64,000 nucleotides of DNA from Dyadobacter sp. CY326 (GCF_021390515.1 NZ_JAJUXI010000006.1:124001-188000); one strand, 5' to 3'; shown: positions 17,796-27,332, numbered from the stretch's first letter. Made by a program: numbers and translations. Notes: a model not told the origin generated them from the letters alone.

Positions 17796-17937
17796 AGTCT
17801 GAATTTTAGATTCAATAAAAATCCGGAATGACATAAAGCCACTCCGGCAAATGTTATTGAATCAAAACTCTAGACTGTTAACCGATGAATAAACGGCCGT
17901 GACCAATGAGCAGAAGGAAAAAGATGCAAATAAAATC

Positions 17938-18615
17938 TCACTTCTGAACCAACGCTTCCATCATGCGCTCAGCCAAGAACTTGTTTCCTTCGTCTGTCAA
18001 ATGCACCCTGTCGGAAGTTAGAATGCCTTTTTCTTTATTTTCTGGGTTGTTTTGGATCAGGTAATCCTGGAAAGATTTTCTTAGATCACAGAGTTGCAGG
18101 CTGTTGCGGGTGGCGATTTCGCGGATAAGTTTTGAATATTGGTTCAAGTCGCCGTCTTGTGGGTTCGAATTGTCATTTTTCTCGCCGATAACCGTTGGCG
18201 TACATACGATGACGCGGATGTTTTGGGCTTTCATTTTTTTGATAAGCGCCTCGTAAAATTTGACATATTTGTCGGGATCGGTTCCGGTTCCTGAGGATGT
18301 TTTGTGCCATACATCGTTGATTCCCACGTAAATGAAAACTACATCGGGCTTTTTTGATAGCACATCGTCTTCGAGTCTTAAATAAAGATCATATACTTTA
18401 TTGCCACCGATTCCGGCCCCAATGAGCTCATATTGAGTGTCCTGACCTTTGGATTTGAGCGTTTCGGTCATTTTGGTGATGTAGCCGGTGGGGCCAACGC
18501 CCGCCTGCGTAATGGAATCTCCAAAAAATATAACGCGCAAAGGTTTGTCCTGACGCATTGCAATCAGAGGCAAAGCAAAAATCGCAATCTGCAAAAGTTT
18601 AAAAATGAGCCGCAT
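17938..18615 (-). CDS. SGNH/GDSL-family hydrolase, exported
   Basis: A 225-residue serine hydrolase of the SGNH fold, probably an esterase, acetyl-esterase or lysophospholipase. The signal peptide is MRLIFKLLQIAIFALPLIA. Block I is FFGDSITQAG (catalytic Ser), block III is YVGINDVWH, and block V is DRVHLTDEGN with the Asp and His of the triad. I prefer the ATG at 18615, which gives a clean signal peptide, over the ATG at 18657, which would add 14 residues. Confidence 0.87.
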   Translation of the reverse strand: MRLIFKLLQIAIFALPLIAMRQDKPLRVIFFGDSITQAGVGPTGYITKMTETLKSKGQDTQYELIGAGIGGNKVYDLYLRLEDDVLSKKPDVVFIYVGINDVWHKTSSGTGTDPDKYVKFYEALIKKMKAQNIRVIVCTPTVIGEKNDNSNPQDGDLNQYSKLIREIATRNSLQLCDLRKSFQDYLIQNNPENKEKGILTSDRVHLTDEGNKFLAERMMEALVQK

Positions 18616-18688
18616 ATAAATTGATAAATTGTTTTTTGGAACAAAGGCCGGTGACATTTAAAATTACCCTAAGCAAGTTTTTGATTTG

Positions 18689-19582
18689 TCAATGTCTGAT
18701 GAGCGCAACCCGAGCGGAATCAATGGGATAATGCAATGTGAATGTGTTCCCGGAAATCATTTCGGCTTCCAGATTCAATGGTAAAGTCAGTGTTCGAACT
18801 TTATTTTCGACCAAGGCGGTCACCAAAAGATGATTATCCAGCTTGACACAGCTAAGCACTTCTCCAAAAATTACAAAATCGCCGGTCTGCTGTTTTTCCC
18901 CTGAATATATTTCCCTGGGCGCACCGCGGCGGGCAACTTGGCCATTTTGAAGGATTGCAACCTGGTCTGCCAGCCGGAAAATTTCTGCAATATCGTGCGT
19001 GACGATTATGGTTGTAAGCTGATTTTGCTGGTGAAATTTCAAAAGCATATCCTGCAAATGGTAACGCATTTCGTAATCCAAAGCAGCGAAAGGCTCATCG
19101 AGGAGCAGTAACTCAGGTTTCCTCACCAATGCACGCGCCATTGCAACACGCTGCTGCTGTCCACCGGAGAGCTGGTTGGGTCGCCGGTTGGCGAGTTGGG
19201 TGAGTTCTGTTGCATCCAATAATTCGTTCACAACCCGATCGTCGCTCCCTTTTTTTAGTCCAAAAAGCAAATTTTCCTGAACCGTCAAATGTGGAAACAA
19301 TGCGTAATCCTGAAAAACGAATCCAATGTTGCGAAGCTGCGGAGGCGTTTTCGTTTCGGATGTGGAATCGAACCAGACTTGTCCATTGAATGAAATTTTT
19401 CCGCTTTCTGGGGTTAGTAAACCTGCTATTTGCCTCAATAATGTGGTTTTTCCAGCTCCGGAAGGACCGGTTATCGCGAGCACTTGACCCTTTTTAAGCG
19501 TCAATGCAATGTCCATCGGCATAATGCCTCCAACGGTTTGCAGAGAATGCTTGATATGAATGTCAAGAAGGCTGTCGGACAC
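18689..19582 (-). CDS. modC: Molybdate-type ABC transporter ATP-binding protein
   Basis: The ATPase subunit that powers molybdate (or tungstate) uptake. It has Walker [10 protein letters not shown] at residues 39-47, signature LSGGQQQR, Walker [14 protein letters not shown] and switch His in [10 protein letters not shown] short C-terminal extension (about 65 residues) may be a reduced TOBE-like regulatory part. I start at a GTG at 19582, which gives the family N-terminus; longer in-frame starts up to 19744 only read the modB sequence in another frame. It overlaps the end of modB by 20 bases, so translation is coupled. Confidence 0.9.
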   Translation of the reverse strand: MSDSLLDIHIKHSLQTVGGIMPMDIALTLKKGQVLAITGPSGAGKTTLLRQIAGLLTPESGKISFNGQVWFDSTSETKTPPQLRNIGFVFQDYALFPHLTVQENLLFGLKKGSDDRVVNELLDATELTQLANRRPNQLSGGQQQRVAMARALVRKPELLLLDEPFAALDYEMRYHLQDMLLKFHQQNQLTTIIVTHDIAEIFRLADQVAILQNGQVARRGAPREIYSGEKQQTGDFVIFGEVLSCVKLDNHLLVTALVENKVRTLTLPLNLEAEMISGNTFTLHYPIDSARVALIRH

Positions 19583-20237
19583 GGAGCAGGCGGTTGTTAA
19601 CTGAATAGACCAACAGCAAAATAACAAATGTAATCGCAAAAAGCACCATCGCATATTCATTCGCAGCGCCATAATTAAGCGCCTCGACTTCATTATAAAT
19701 CGCCACAGACGCGACTTTGGTAACACCGGGAATGTTGCCGCCAATCATCAGCACAACGCCAAATTCACCGACTGTATGCGCAAATGTGATCACAAATGCA
19801 GTTAAGATCGCAGGCTTGCAATTGGGCAAAAGCACTTTTAAAAAAGTCTCCCATTCACTTTTTCCCAACGTGTAAGACGCCTCTCGCAATGACGCAGGAA
19901 GCGATTGCAGACCAGCCCGAATCGGATAAACCATAAAGGGCAAACTATATAAAACAGAAGCAATCACCAGTCCGGGAAAGCTAAAAACCAGCCGCATGCC
20001 GAACACATTTTCAATCCAGGCACCAAACCAGTAGGAGGGGCTGAATGCTAAAAGCAGATAAAATCCAATGACCGAAGGCGGCAGCACAAGGGGCATGCCA
20101 ATCAGCGATTCAATGATCCCACGTCCTTTAAACTTCCCAAAAGCCAGCCAATAAGCCAATGGCAATGCAATCAAAAGCAAGATCAGTGACGTGATCGTTG
20201 CGAGTTTGAAGGTTAGCCAGAGGGGTTCGGGGTTCAA
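19563..20237 (-). CDS. modB: Molybdate ABC transporter permease
   Basis: A 224-residue inner-membrane permease with five to six hydrophobic segments. The family signatures are LPLVLPPSVIGFYLL and the cytoplasmic EAA-type loop REASYTLGKSEWETFLKVLLP, followed by HTVGEFGVVLMIGGNIPG, highly typical of ModB. It lies between modA and modC on the same strand. A 103-base spacer with tandem repeats separates it from modA. Confidence 0.95.
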   Translation of the reverse strand: MNPEPLWLTFKLATITSLILLLIALPLAYWLAFGKFKGRGIIESLIGMPLVLPPSVIGFYLLLAFSPSYWFGAWIENVFGMRLVFSFPGLVIASVLYSLPFMVYPIRAGLQSLPASLREASYTLGKSEWETFLKVLLPNCKPAILTAFVITFAHTVGEFGVVLMIGGNIPGVTKVASVAIYNEVEALNYGAANEYAMVLFAITFVILLLVYSVNNRLLRVRQPS

Positions 20238-20244
20238 GTTAATG

Positions 20245-20331
20245 TTGAATGATTGAATGATTGAATGAGCGGGCGCCGCTGCGCTGAATGAGCGGGCGCT
20301 GTTGCGCTGAATGAGCGTGGGCTGTTGCGCT
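20245..20331. repeat. Nested tandem repeats between modA and modB
   Basis: Three perfect 8-bp units TTGAATGA (20245-20268) run into three 23-bp units that begin GAATGAGCG (20263-20285, 20286-20308, 20309-20331; units 1 and 2 differ at two bases, unit 3 at a few more). They fill most of the modA-modB spacer and encode nothing recognisable. Confidence 0.9.
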
Positions 20332-20340
20332 TAATGTGGG

Positions 20341-21093
20341 TTATTTGTAGCCGTATCTTTTAAAAATTGCTTTTGCTTTGGTTGAAAATAGAAATTTATA
20401 GAATTGTTCGCTGGTTTCTTTTTTTGGGGAATCTTTGCTGTGTTTCAGGAGGATGGCGGCTTGTTCGATGGGTTTGTGGGACGTTGAGTCAATGGTGATG
20501 TAACTGCCTTTTCCCTTCATTTCCGGGGATAAAACAATTGATAATGCATTGAAACCAGCTTCTACATTGCCAGAAATAATGTATTGGGCGGTTTGGGCAA
20601 TGCTCTCTCCGTAGACCAGTTTGTTTTTTGTTTTGTCAAAAAGATTTTTCGCCTTTAAAACTTCAACGGCTGCAACGCCATATGGCGCTGTTTCCGGATT
20701 GGGGAGTGCTATTTTTTTAATTTTTGCATCAGCTAAAACTCCGAGGCTTAGCGAGTCTTTTGAAATATTTTTCGACCACAAAACCAATGTGCCTAACGCG
20801 TAAATCTTCGGTTGTTCTTCGGAACCGCCGTTTTTGAAGATTTCCAGTGGATATTTTGTGTCAGCCGAAACGAAGACGTCAAATGGGGCGCCTTCCCGGA
20901 TTTGCGTGGTGAGCTTGCCGGAAGAACCCACAACAATGTCAATCTCTTTTCCAGATTCCTTCTCAAACTCCGCTTTTATCTCCTTCATCACATACTGCAC
21001 ATTGGCCGCGGTGGCAATCACAATTTTTTCGGACGGTTTGGAACAACCTGCCAAAAGCAACGGCAAAAAAAGAAGGAAGCGCTGAATGTTCAT
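20341..21093 (-). CDS. modA: Molybdate-binding periplasmic lipoprotein
   Basis: A 250-residue substrate-binding protein of the ABC importer. The lipoprotein signal ends LLLAGCSK (Cys17). ModA hallmarks follow: ATAANVQYVMKEI near the N-terminus, VGSSGKLTTQIREGAPFDVFVSAD (split across residues 55-80), and NPETAPYGVAAVEVL. It transcribes towards modB and modC. Upstream (21094-21233) is the divergent start region shared with the aminotransferase gene. Confidence 0.95.
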   Translation of the reverse strand: MNIQRFLLFLPLLLAGCSKPSEKIVIATAANVQYVMKEIKAEFEKESGKEIDIVVGSSGKLTTQIREGAPFDVFVSADTKYPLEIFKNGGSEEQPKIYALGTLVLWSKNISKDSLSLGVLADAKIKKIALPNPETAPYGVAAVEVLKAKNLFDKTKNKLVYGESIAQTAQYIISGNVEAGFNALSIVLSPEMKGKGSYITIDSTSHKPIEQAAILLKHSKDSPKKETSEQFYKFLFSTKAKAIFKRYGYK

Positions 21094-21233
21094 CCCGCAA
21101 TTTAATGGATAAAGCCCGAATGTTCATTGCTTCCCATTGCGTTAAAAATCGTAAATTGCGCGCCATTTCAAATAAAATTTTGAGATGAACAATGGCGTAA
21201 CCAGCCTCTACAAGTGTAATTAACAGTTAAATA

Positions 21234-22391
21234 ATGATTATAGATACTGCCCAGCGCACCAAGCAGACGTCCGAATACTACTTTTCGGTGAAGCTTGCGG
21301 AAGTGCGCAAATTGATTGCAGAAGGACATGATGTCATCAATCTCGGAATCGGAAATCCGGATATGATGCCTTCAACCGAAACGATAAATGCTTTGTCGGA
21401 AGCGGCTCAGAAGCCGCAAGCGCATGGTTATCAACCTTATATTGGGACAGCGGCTTATCGGAATGCAATTGCAGACTATTACAATCATACATATAATGTT
21501 ACGCTGGACCCGGCCGCGGAGATCTTGCCATTAATCGGTTCAAAAGAAGGCATCACGCACATTTCCCTGACTTTCCTTGATCCGGGCGACGAAGTGCTTG
21601 TGCCTGAACTGGGTTATCCGGCTTACCGGGCTGTTAGTCAAATGGTTGGCGCTGTGGTGAAGGAATATCCGCTTCGGGAAGATTTCGGCTGGCAACCTGA
21701 TTGGAATGCGATGGAAGCGCTGGTTTCTCCAAAAACAAAGATCATGTGGCTTAATTATCCGCATATGCCCACGGGAGCGCCTGCCACGCGCGAATTGTTT
21801 GAGGAGGCTGTGGCCTTTGCAACGAAACACAAGATTTTGCTTTGCCATGACAATCCATACAGTTTGATTTTAAACAAAAAGCCGCCTATCAGTTTGTTAT
21901 CAATTGAAGGCGCTAAGGAAGTGGCGATTGAGCTCAATTCCATGAGCAAATCGCACAATATGGCGGGCTGGCGCATGGGTTGGCTGGCTGCTGCAAAGCC
22001 TTATATCAATGCTGTTCTGACGATCAAAAGCAATGTGGACTCAGGCATGTTTTGGGCAATGCAAGAAGCTGCGGTGGCTGCTTTGCACAATTCGGATGCA
22101 TGGCATGACGAGCGCAATGTGGTTTATCAGGGCCGTTTGGACGCTGCGGAGGCAATTTTGGAATCGATAGGCTGCACCTGGGACAAGCAACAGGAGGGAA
22201 TGTTCCTTTGGGGCAAATTGCCTGATTCGGTTGAGTCGGCTGAGTCGCTCGTGAACAGTCTGCTAGTTGAAAAATATGTTTTTATTGCACCAGGTTTTAT
22301 TTTCGGACCAAAAGGTCAGCGCTATATCCGGCTCTCGCTTTGCATGCCGAAAGAGCGCATTTGGGAGGCGGTGGAACGGATCAAGGCTTAA
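21234..22391 (+). CDS. Class I/II PLP aminotransferase, probably aromatic or aspartate type
   Basis: A 385-residue fold-type I aminotransferase. The PLP lysine is in SMSKSHNMAGWRMGW, the Asn/Asp/Tyr triad is in LNYPHMPTG and CHDNPYS, and INLGIGNPDMMP starts the small domain. It resembles the LL-diaminopimelate/aspartate aminotransferase subgroup. The gene directly after it encodes prephenate dehydrogenase, so transamination of 4-hydroxyphenylpyruvate or prephenate in tyrosine synthesis is a reasonable inference; the sequence alone does not exclude aspartate or methionine keto acid substrates. Confidence 0.85.
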   Translation: MIIDTAQRTKQTSEYYFSVKLAEVRKLIAEGHDVINLGIGNPDMMPSTETINALSEAAQKPQAHGYQPYIGTAAYRNAIADYYNHTYNVTLDPAAEILPLIGSKEGITHISLTFLDPGDEVLVPELGYPAYRAVSQMVGAVVKEYPLREDFGWQPDWNAMEALVSPKTKIMWLNYPHMPTGAPATRELFEEAVAFATKHKILLCHDNPYSLILNKKPPISLLSIEGAKEVAIELNSMSKSHNMAGWRMGWLAAAKPYINAVLTIKSNVDSGMFWAMQEAAVAALHNSDAWHDERNVVYQGRLDAAEAILESIGCTWDKQQEGMFLWGKLPDSVESAESLVNSLLVEKYVFIAPGFIFGPKGQRYIRLSLCMPKERIWEAVERIKA

Positions 22392-22425
22392 CACATTGGT
22401 GTTCAATTTATAAAAGAATTGTAGA

Positions 22426-23283
22426 ATGATACTCAGTATTATAGGAGTCGGTTTGCTGGGCGGGTCCTTTGCATTAAGCCTTCGCGAAAAATATCCGAAT
22501 GTAAAGTTTGTCGGCGTCGATAATTCTTTGGTAAATCAAAAAATTTCTTTGGCAAAAGGCATTGTAGATGAGATCCTTACATTGGATGAGGCTTTGCAGA
22601 TTGCGGAACTGAATGTTTTAGCCACGCCAGTGGACGCGATCAACAAGTTACTTCCCTACATGCTCGATCGCCTGCCCGATGGCCGCACGATCATGGATCT
22701 GGGTTCTACGAAGGAATTGATCTGCCAATTGGCGGACACGCATGCGAAACGCGGCCAATTTGTGGCTGTTCATCCAATGGCCGGAACAGAGAATTCCGGT
22801 CCCGGCGCGGCTTTCAAGGAGCTTTTGACGGATAAGAATGTCATTATTTGCGACAAGGAAAAGAGCAATCCGGAGTCATTGGGTCTCGTTGAAACATTCC
22901 TGCGTGACGTCGGGATGAAGATACATTACATGAAACCAGTGGAGCACGATCTGCATTTGGCCTATGTTTCGCATTTGAGCCATATCAGTTCTTTTGCGCT
23001 TGGGTTGACGGTTTTGGATAAAGAGCGGGATGAAAGAGCGATTTTTGACATGGCAAGCACAGGTTTTTCTTCAACGGTGCGTCTAGCGAAAAGCTCTCCG
23101 CAAATGTGGGCTCCGATTTTTGACCAAAATAAAAACAATGTTTCCAAGGCTTTGGGAGATTACATTGAGCTGCTGAAAAAATTCAAGGATGCCATTGACC
23201 AAAAGGACTTGAACACCAGTCTCAGCTTCATGAACCGCGCCAATGACATTGGACGCATTCTTGCGGGAATTGAGAAAAAGTAA
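22426..23283 (+). CDS. tyrA: Prephenate dehydrogenase
   Basis: A 285-residue NAD(P)-dependent enzyme that converts prephenate to 4-hydroxyphenylpyruvate in tyrosine biosynthesis. The Rossmann motif is IIGVGLLGGSFALSL at the N-terminus; VHPMAGTENSGPGAA carries the catalytic His, and HDLHLAYVSHLSHISSFAL is the conserved helical segment. There is no fused chorismate mutase or ACT domain. It follows the aminotransferase by 34 bases and is closed by a terminator. Confidence 0.93.
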   Translation: MILSIIGVGLLGGSFALSLREKYPNVKFVGVDNSLVNQKISLAKGIVDEILTLDEALQIAELNVLATPVDAINKLLPYMLDRLPDGRTIMDLGSTKELICQLADTHAKRGQFVAVHPMAGTENSGPGAAFKELLTDKNVIICDKEKSNPESLGLVETFLRDVGMKIHYMKPVEHDLHLAYVSHLSHISSFALGLTVLDKERDERAIFDMASTGFSSTVRLAKSSPQMWAPIFDQNKNNVSKALGDYIELLKKFKDAIDQKDLNTSLSFMNRANDIGRILAGIEKK

Positions 23284-23308
23284 AAATTATGTTTTGATAT
23301 GTATTTGA

Positions 23309-23337
23309 AAAACAGCTTGTTATGAGCTGTTTTTTTG
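23309..23337 (+). terminator. Rho-independent terminator after tyrA
   Basis: AAAACAGCT (23309-23317), a seven-base loop, AGCTGTTTT (23325-23333), and continuing T residues. Confidence 0.85.
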
Positions 23338-23445
23338 GTTTTCGGAACCATTCATGCAAACCGGGCTGTTAAACATGCACCCTTGAACGGGTTAATTCGC
23401 ATCCGCTCTCAATCGAAAATAGATTATTCAATAAAACGATTAGAA

Positions 23446-24225
23446 ATGACAAAAGCTCAGGCAGTTTTAGTAGCAGTAATGATTGCACTTAGCGTTTCCT
23501 TCGGATTAAAAAAATTCGACTCAGTTTCAGACCTCACGACTCCTAAACCAACATTAACGTTAAAGTCGGATTCCACAGCCAGACCACAATGGGCTGCATT
23601 GTACGACTCACTCGACCTTAAAAAACAAGGACTTTCGGAAACGGCATTCTATTACGCATGGTATGGATTTCAGAAAATGAAACTCAGCAATTCCGTGCTT
23701 GCGATCGCAGATTTTACGCAGTCATCGCGCAACAAGCGGCTTTATGTAATTGATTTGATTAAGAGAAAAGTGTTGCTGAACACCTACGTGGCGCACGGCA
23801 GAAACTCGGGTTCTGAGTTTGCAGAGCATTTTTCCAATGATAATTCTTCCTTCCAGTCAAGCCTTGGTTTTTACAAAACACTGGGCACTTATCAAGGCAA
23901 GCACGGCCTATCGCTTCGCTTGGAAGGCATGGAAAAAGGCATTAACGATCGCGCTTTGGAAAGGGCTATCGTCATGCATGGAGCGGATTATGTGAGTGAA
24001 TCTTTCATAAAAAATACCGGAAGACTAGGCAGAAGCCTCGGCTGTCCGGCAGTTTCAATTTCCGATTCTAAGAAGTTGATTAATATGCTTTACAATGGTG
24101 CTGGACTATTTATTTATTCCACCAACCAGCAATATTTTAAGAAGTCATCGCTCTTGTCCGGCTTGCCGATCAATGAGCTTCGTCAAACCTTAGGCGATCC
24201 TTTTTTATACACATCTTCAAAGTAA
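23446..24225 (+). CDS. Murein L,D-transpeptidase catalytic domain protein (YkuD_2 family)
   Basis: A 259-residue exported protein of the YkuD_2 type. A hydrophobic leader (AVLVAVMIALSVSFGL) is followed by a catalytic domain with YVAHGRNSGSEFAEHFSN, IVMHGADYVSE and GRSLGCPAVS, where Cys200 is the presumed nucleophile. Related enzymes act on peptidoglycan stem peptides. The ATG at 23446 starts the leader; an in-frame TTG at 23335 would run through the tyrA terminator and is unlikely. Its last 43 bases overlap the end of the convergent L,D-transpeptidase gene. Confidence 0.87.
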   Translation: MTKAQAVLVAVMIALSVSFGLKKFDSVSDLTTPKPTLTLKSDSTARPQWAALYDSLDLKKQGLSETAFYYAWYGFQKMKLSNSVLAIADFTQSSRNKRLYVIDLIKRKVLLNTYVAHGRNSGSEFAEHFSNDNSSFQSSLGFYKTLGTYQGKHGLSLRLEGMEKGINDRALERAIVMHGADYVSESFIKNTGRLGRSLGCPAVSISDSKKLINMLYNGAGLFIYSTNQQYFKKSSLLSGLPINELRQTLGDPFLYTSSK

Positions 24226-25379
24226 AGTAACTCTCCTTTTGCATTACAATCCGCGCCCAAATAAAGCAGGAACACAGGAATTCTGGTTTGTAGTTTATGC
24301 CATTTCGGTGGGGTGGAAACGGTGTCTGGCTCGGTCATGAAGTCGTTATCGAGCAGCTTTGTTCCGGCCATGTAATTAGCGAGATCTGTCGGTCGTTGCA
24401 CGCGCACGCAACCGTGGCTTCTCCATCTTGAATTGCTGTTAAACAAATATCTTGCATTGGTGTCGTGCAGATAAATCGCTAACGGGTTCTTGATTTCAAC
24501 TTTCAGCAAGCCCAACGAGTTGTCTTCTCCCGTTTCCTGACGGAAGCGATAAGGAAACTTTTCAGCAGTCAGCTCTTCCCAGTTAATTTCCTCAGGATTA
24601 AGTGCTTCGCCCTTATTATTAATGATTTCAATGCGGTTTCTCGACAAATATTCAGGATCGCTCATTGCTTTTGGGAATATTTCCTTGATGGCAATGCTTT
24701 TGGGAACATTCCAATAAGGATGCGTCACAATGCTCGTTGCGTAGGTGTCGATCGTGGGCGTCTGCGTGTCGCTCTTGCCAACAACCGTCCGCATGGACAG
24801 CACATTTTGGCCTACAGAATCCATGGCGGTTAAATATGCGCCACGAATGTTGACCATGACAAATCGTGGTGCGCCTTTTGCCTGTCTGTTGATCCAACGG
24901 TAAGCATTCAACGCTTCTGCAACATATGCCGCGCTGTCAGGCTTGTTTTCCTTCAACAAACGCGCGTAATGGACTTTGAGATTGCGGTAAACCGGATAAA
25001 CAGGTTCCAGCTTTTCCATCACTTTTGCGACCGATTCACCTTTTACCAGTGCCTCGGCAATATAACGCAGACGCGCTGTGTCTGCTGCGATCTTCTTTTC
25101 GGTGTAGCGCAATGCGGGTTTGTGGCCATAACCGGCTTCTTCGAGTAATGCAAATACAGGAGCAACGTCACCGCTGAGCGCAAATTTCTCGACGTTAATG
25201 CCCGCGCTTTTACTAAATTCGACTAGTTCTTGATAATGTTTTTCGCTGCTAAGTTCTTTTTCAAGTTCTTCCCGGGACATTTCCGTGGGATTTTTCTTGC
25301 AGGATTGGAGAATGGCAAGCGTAAAAAGGATGATGAGGGGGATGTATCGGGTGCGTCCGAGACCAGAAAGCATTTGCAT
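24183..25379 (-). CDS. L,D-transpeptidase (YkuD/YcbB type) lipoprotein
   Basis: A 398-residue peptidoglycan cross-linking enzyme. A lipoprotein signal ends LAILQSCKK. The middle part has helices like the YcbB scaffold, and the catalytic YkuD domain includes YWNVPKSIAIKEIFP and SHGCVRVQRP with nucleophile Cys324. Enzymes of this kind form 3-3 cross-links or anchor proteins on peptidoglycan. The start gives MQMLSGLGRTRYIPLIILF; an internal start is possible but would shorten the signal. It converges on, and overlaps by 43 bases, a second L,D-transpeptidase gene of another subfamily. Confidence 0.9.
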   Translation of the reverse strand: MQMLSGLGRTRYIPLIILFTLAILQSCKKNPTEMSREELEKELSSEKHYQELVEFSKSAGINVEKFALSGDVAPVFALLEEAGYGHKPALRYTEKKIAADTARLRYIAEALVKGESVAKVMEKLEPVYPVYRNLKVHYARLLKENKPDSAAYVAEALNAYRWINRQAKGAPRFVMVNIRGAYLTAMDSVGQNVLSMRTVVGKSDTQTPTIDTYATSIVTHPYWNVPKSIAIKEIFPKAMSDPEYLSRNRIEIINNKGEALNPEEINWEELTAEKFPYRFRQETGEDNSLGLLKVEIKNPLAIYLHDTNARYLFNSNSRWRSHGCVRVQRPTDLANYMAGTKLLDNDFMTEPDTVSTPPKWHKLQTRIPVFLLYLGADCNAKGELLYFEDVYKKGSPKV

Positions 25380-25621
25380 TGTTTTGTATTTAGTTTTGAT
25401 GAATCCCTACAATTGCCATGCTAACGAATGTTTCTACCAGAAATGCGGAAAGCGGCCAATTTATTTATTACAAAAGCCAGATTTCATTCAATGTTCGCAG
25501 GATGTAGATTTGGACACTGGGGAAAATAAGAAACAACTGGCGGTGACTTGTAAGGAGGATTTGAGCTGAGGTCACGCTTGAAAACTCCCATTTTATTAGA
25601 TGAACTTCGGAGTTAGTAACC

Positions 25622-25646
25622 AAAAAAGCCAGGCATAAACCTGGCT
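25622..25646 (-). terminator. Terminator downstream of tRNA-Arg (minus strand)
   Basis: On the minus strand AGCCAGG, a six-base loop and CCTGGCT are followed by a T run (plus-strand A residues at 25622-25627). It starts a few bases after the tRNA 3' end. Confidence 0.85.
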
Positions 25647-25650
25647 TCAG

Positions 25651-25722
25651 TGACCGCGACGGGAATCGAACCCATATCTAGAGTTTAGGAAACTCCTATT
25701 CTATCCGTTGAACTACGCAGTC
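25651..25722 (-). tRNA. tRNA-Arg (anticodon CCT)
   Basis: The minus strand folds into a full cloverleaf: acceptor GACTGCG pairs with CGCGGTC (one G-T), D arm GTTC/GAAT, anticodon stem GGAGT/ACTCT with loop TTCCTAA (anticodon CCT, reading AGG), and T arm ATGGG-TTCGATT-CCCGT. The CCA end is not encoded. It lies 46 bases after hflX on the same strand and may share its transcript. Confidence 0.93.
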
Positions 25723-25768
25723 GAATTGGGGTGCAAAACTGGCAAAAAATCATTTGAATTACAAATGA

Positions 25769-27004
25769 TTACTCTTCTGTTTCAACTGCTGTATAACCCA
25801 AGTCGAGCCAGTTCGGATAAATCGAGAAGTGCCTTTCCTTAACCATTGAAAACAATGTGTCCCTCAACTCTTCAACGTTTTCCTTCTTTTCTGCCGAAAT
25901 AAACACAACACGATCCGCTTTATCGGCGATGTAACTTTTCTTCAATTGTTCTAAAACGCTTTCGGTCTGTTCAAGTTCCTGGCCCTCGTCATTATCCGCA
26001 TTGAATGTCGGATTATAAAGGTCGATCTTGTTGAAAACCAGAATCGTAGGCTTATTTGCAGCGCCTATGTCTTCCAGCGTCTTGTTCACAACATCCAAAT
26101 GTTCTTCAAAAGATGCATGTGAAATGTCAACCACGTGCAGCAAAATATCGGCTTCCCGCACTTCGTCCAAAGTAGATTTAAAAGACTCGATGAGCAATGT
26201 TGGCAACTTCCTGATGAAACCGACCGTGTCCGTCAGCAAAAATGGAATGTTCTCCATATTCACCTTGCGAACCGTCGAATCAACCGTGGCGAAAAGCTTG
26301 TTTTCAGCAAACACATCGGCTTTGGAAAGGCCGCGCATCAAAGTGGACTTTCCTACGTTGGTATAACCAACAATGGCCACACGCACGAGCCTGTCGCGCT
26401 CCTTGCGGCGCGTTGTGCTCTGGCGGTCAACCTTTTCAAGCTTCTCTTTCAGGAAAGCGATCCGATCTTTTACAATCCGCCTATCCGTTTCCAATTCCGT
26501 CTCCCCAGGACCACGCATCCCCACACCAACGCCAGACTGGCGACTTAAGTGAGTCCAAAGGCGAGTCAACCGCGGATACATATATTGATATTGCGCCAAT
26601 TCAACCTGTAATTTAGACTGAGCAGTTTGTGCCCGCATTGCAAAGATGTCAAGGATCAGTAAGCTCCTGTCAATCACCTTAATGTCTTTAAAAACAGCTT
26701 CGAGGTTCCTTACTTGTGACGGTGTCAGATCATCATCATAAAGTATCATGTCGACCGGATTAGCGGTCACATAAATCAATATTTCTTCGAGCTTTCCTTT
26801 TCCGGTGTAAGTCCGGATGTCGGCTCTTTCCAAATTTTGTGTAAAGGTCTTAACCGTTTCAACGCCCAATGTCGTAGCCAGAAAAGCAAGCTCGTCCAAA
26901 TATTCTTTGGTTTTTTCAGCCGGTTGTTTTTGTGTACTAACAGCCACGAGCACAGCAGTTTCCTGCTTTACGGCTGTTGAGTAAGACTTCTTTTTATCAA
27001 TCAT
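25769..27004 (-). CDS. hflX: Ribosome-associated GTPase HflX
   Basis: A 411-residue GTPase that binds the 50S subunit and splits or rescues stalled ribosomes. An N-terminal HflX domain (with TYTGKGKLEEI near 66) is followed by the linker GVGMRGPGETELETDRR. The G domain has G1 GYTNVGKS (213-220), G3 DTVGFIRKLP, G4 FNKID and a G5-like SAEK. The gene precedes tRNA-Arg on the same strand. Confidence 0.96.
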   Translation of the reverse strand: MIDKKKSYSTAVKQETAVLVAVSTQKQPAEKTKEYLDELAFLATTLGVETVKTFTQNLERADIRTYTGKGKLEEILIYVTANPVDMILYDDDLTPSQVRNLEAVFKDIKVIDRSLLILDIFAMRAQTAQSKLQVELAQYQYMYPRLTRLWTHLSRQSGVGVGMRGPGETELETDRRIVKDRIAFLKEKLEKVDRQSTTRRKERDRLVRVAIVGYTNVGKSTLMRGLSKADVFAENKLFATVDSTVRKVNMENIPFLLTDTVGFIRKLPTLLIESFKSTLDEVREADILLHVVDISHASFEEHLDVVNKTLEDIGAANKPTILVFNKIDLYNPTFNADNDEGQELEQTESVLEQLKKSYIADKADRVVFISAEKKENVEELRDTLFSMVKERHFSIYPNWLDLGYTAVETEE

Positions 27005-27332
27005 GCAGTGTTATTTTTGTAAGTAATCGTTCCGCAGGCCGCTATAATTTTTATGCCAAATTCGCAGGAAAGAGTAGAGAGGCAACGGTTTGCCAGAAGC
27101 AAAAGTTCATTCGGCCAGGCCGCGAAATTACATTTACATCTGAATTAATCCACTATTTTGTTTGAATAATAGAAAAACAGTTTTGTATATTTGCCCAAAT
27201 TCTGCGAAATATGTTGGTGTTCATCCCCGGTTTACAATAACCACAAGCTTTTTCTAGTCCGCCTGCCGGATATCTTTTTGTGACTTTCGCGGGTCACGCA
27301 ATTTCTTCTATTCATTTCAAAATATTTCATCC
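27005..27332. other. Intergenic region between divergent hflX and MATE genes
   Basis: About 330 bases without a convincing gene. The right half holds a promoter for the MATE gene at 27161-27193. I found no good -7 match for hflX on the minus strand and no strong hairpin. Confidence 0.6.
27161..27193 (+). promoter_or_regulatory. Promoter for the MATE exporter gene
   Basis: TTTG (27161-27164), 21 bases, then TATATTTG (27186-27193). The match to the Bacteroidota consensus is complete. The long leader to the ATG at 27333 (about 130 bases) leaves room for post-transcriptional control, but I see no recognisable structure. Confidence 0.6.

Noticed and set aside
20263..20331. A coding continuation of modA or modB through the tandem repeat
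   Set aside because: Both genes have clear starts and stops outside the repeat and the unit length (23) is not a multiple of three.
25651..25722. An integration site with an attached element at tRNA-Arg
   Set aside because: No integrase, no direct repeat of the tRNA end nearby, and ordinary genes on both sides.
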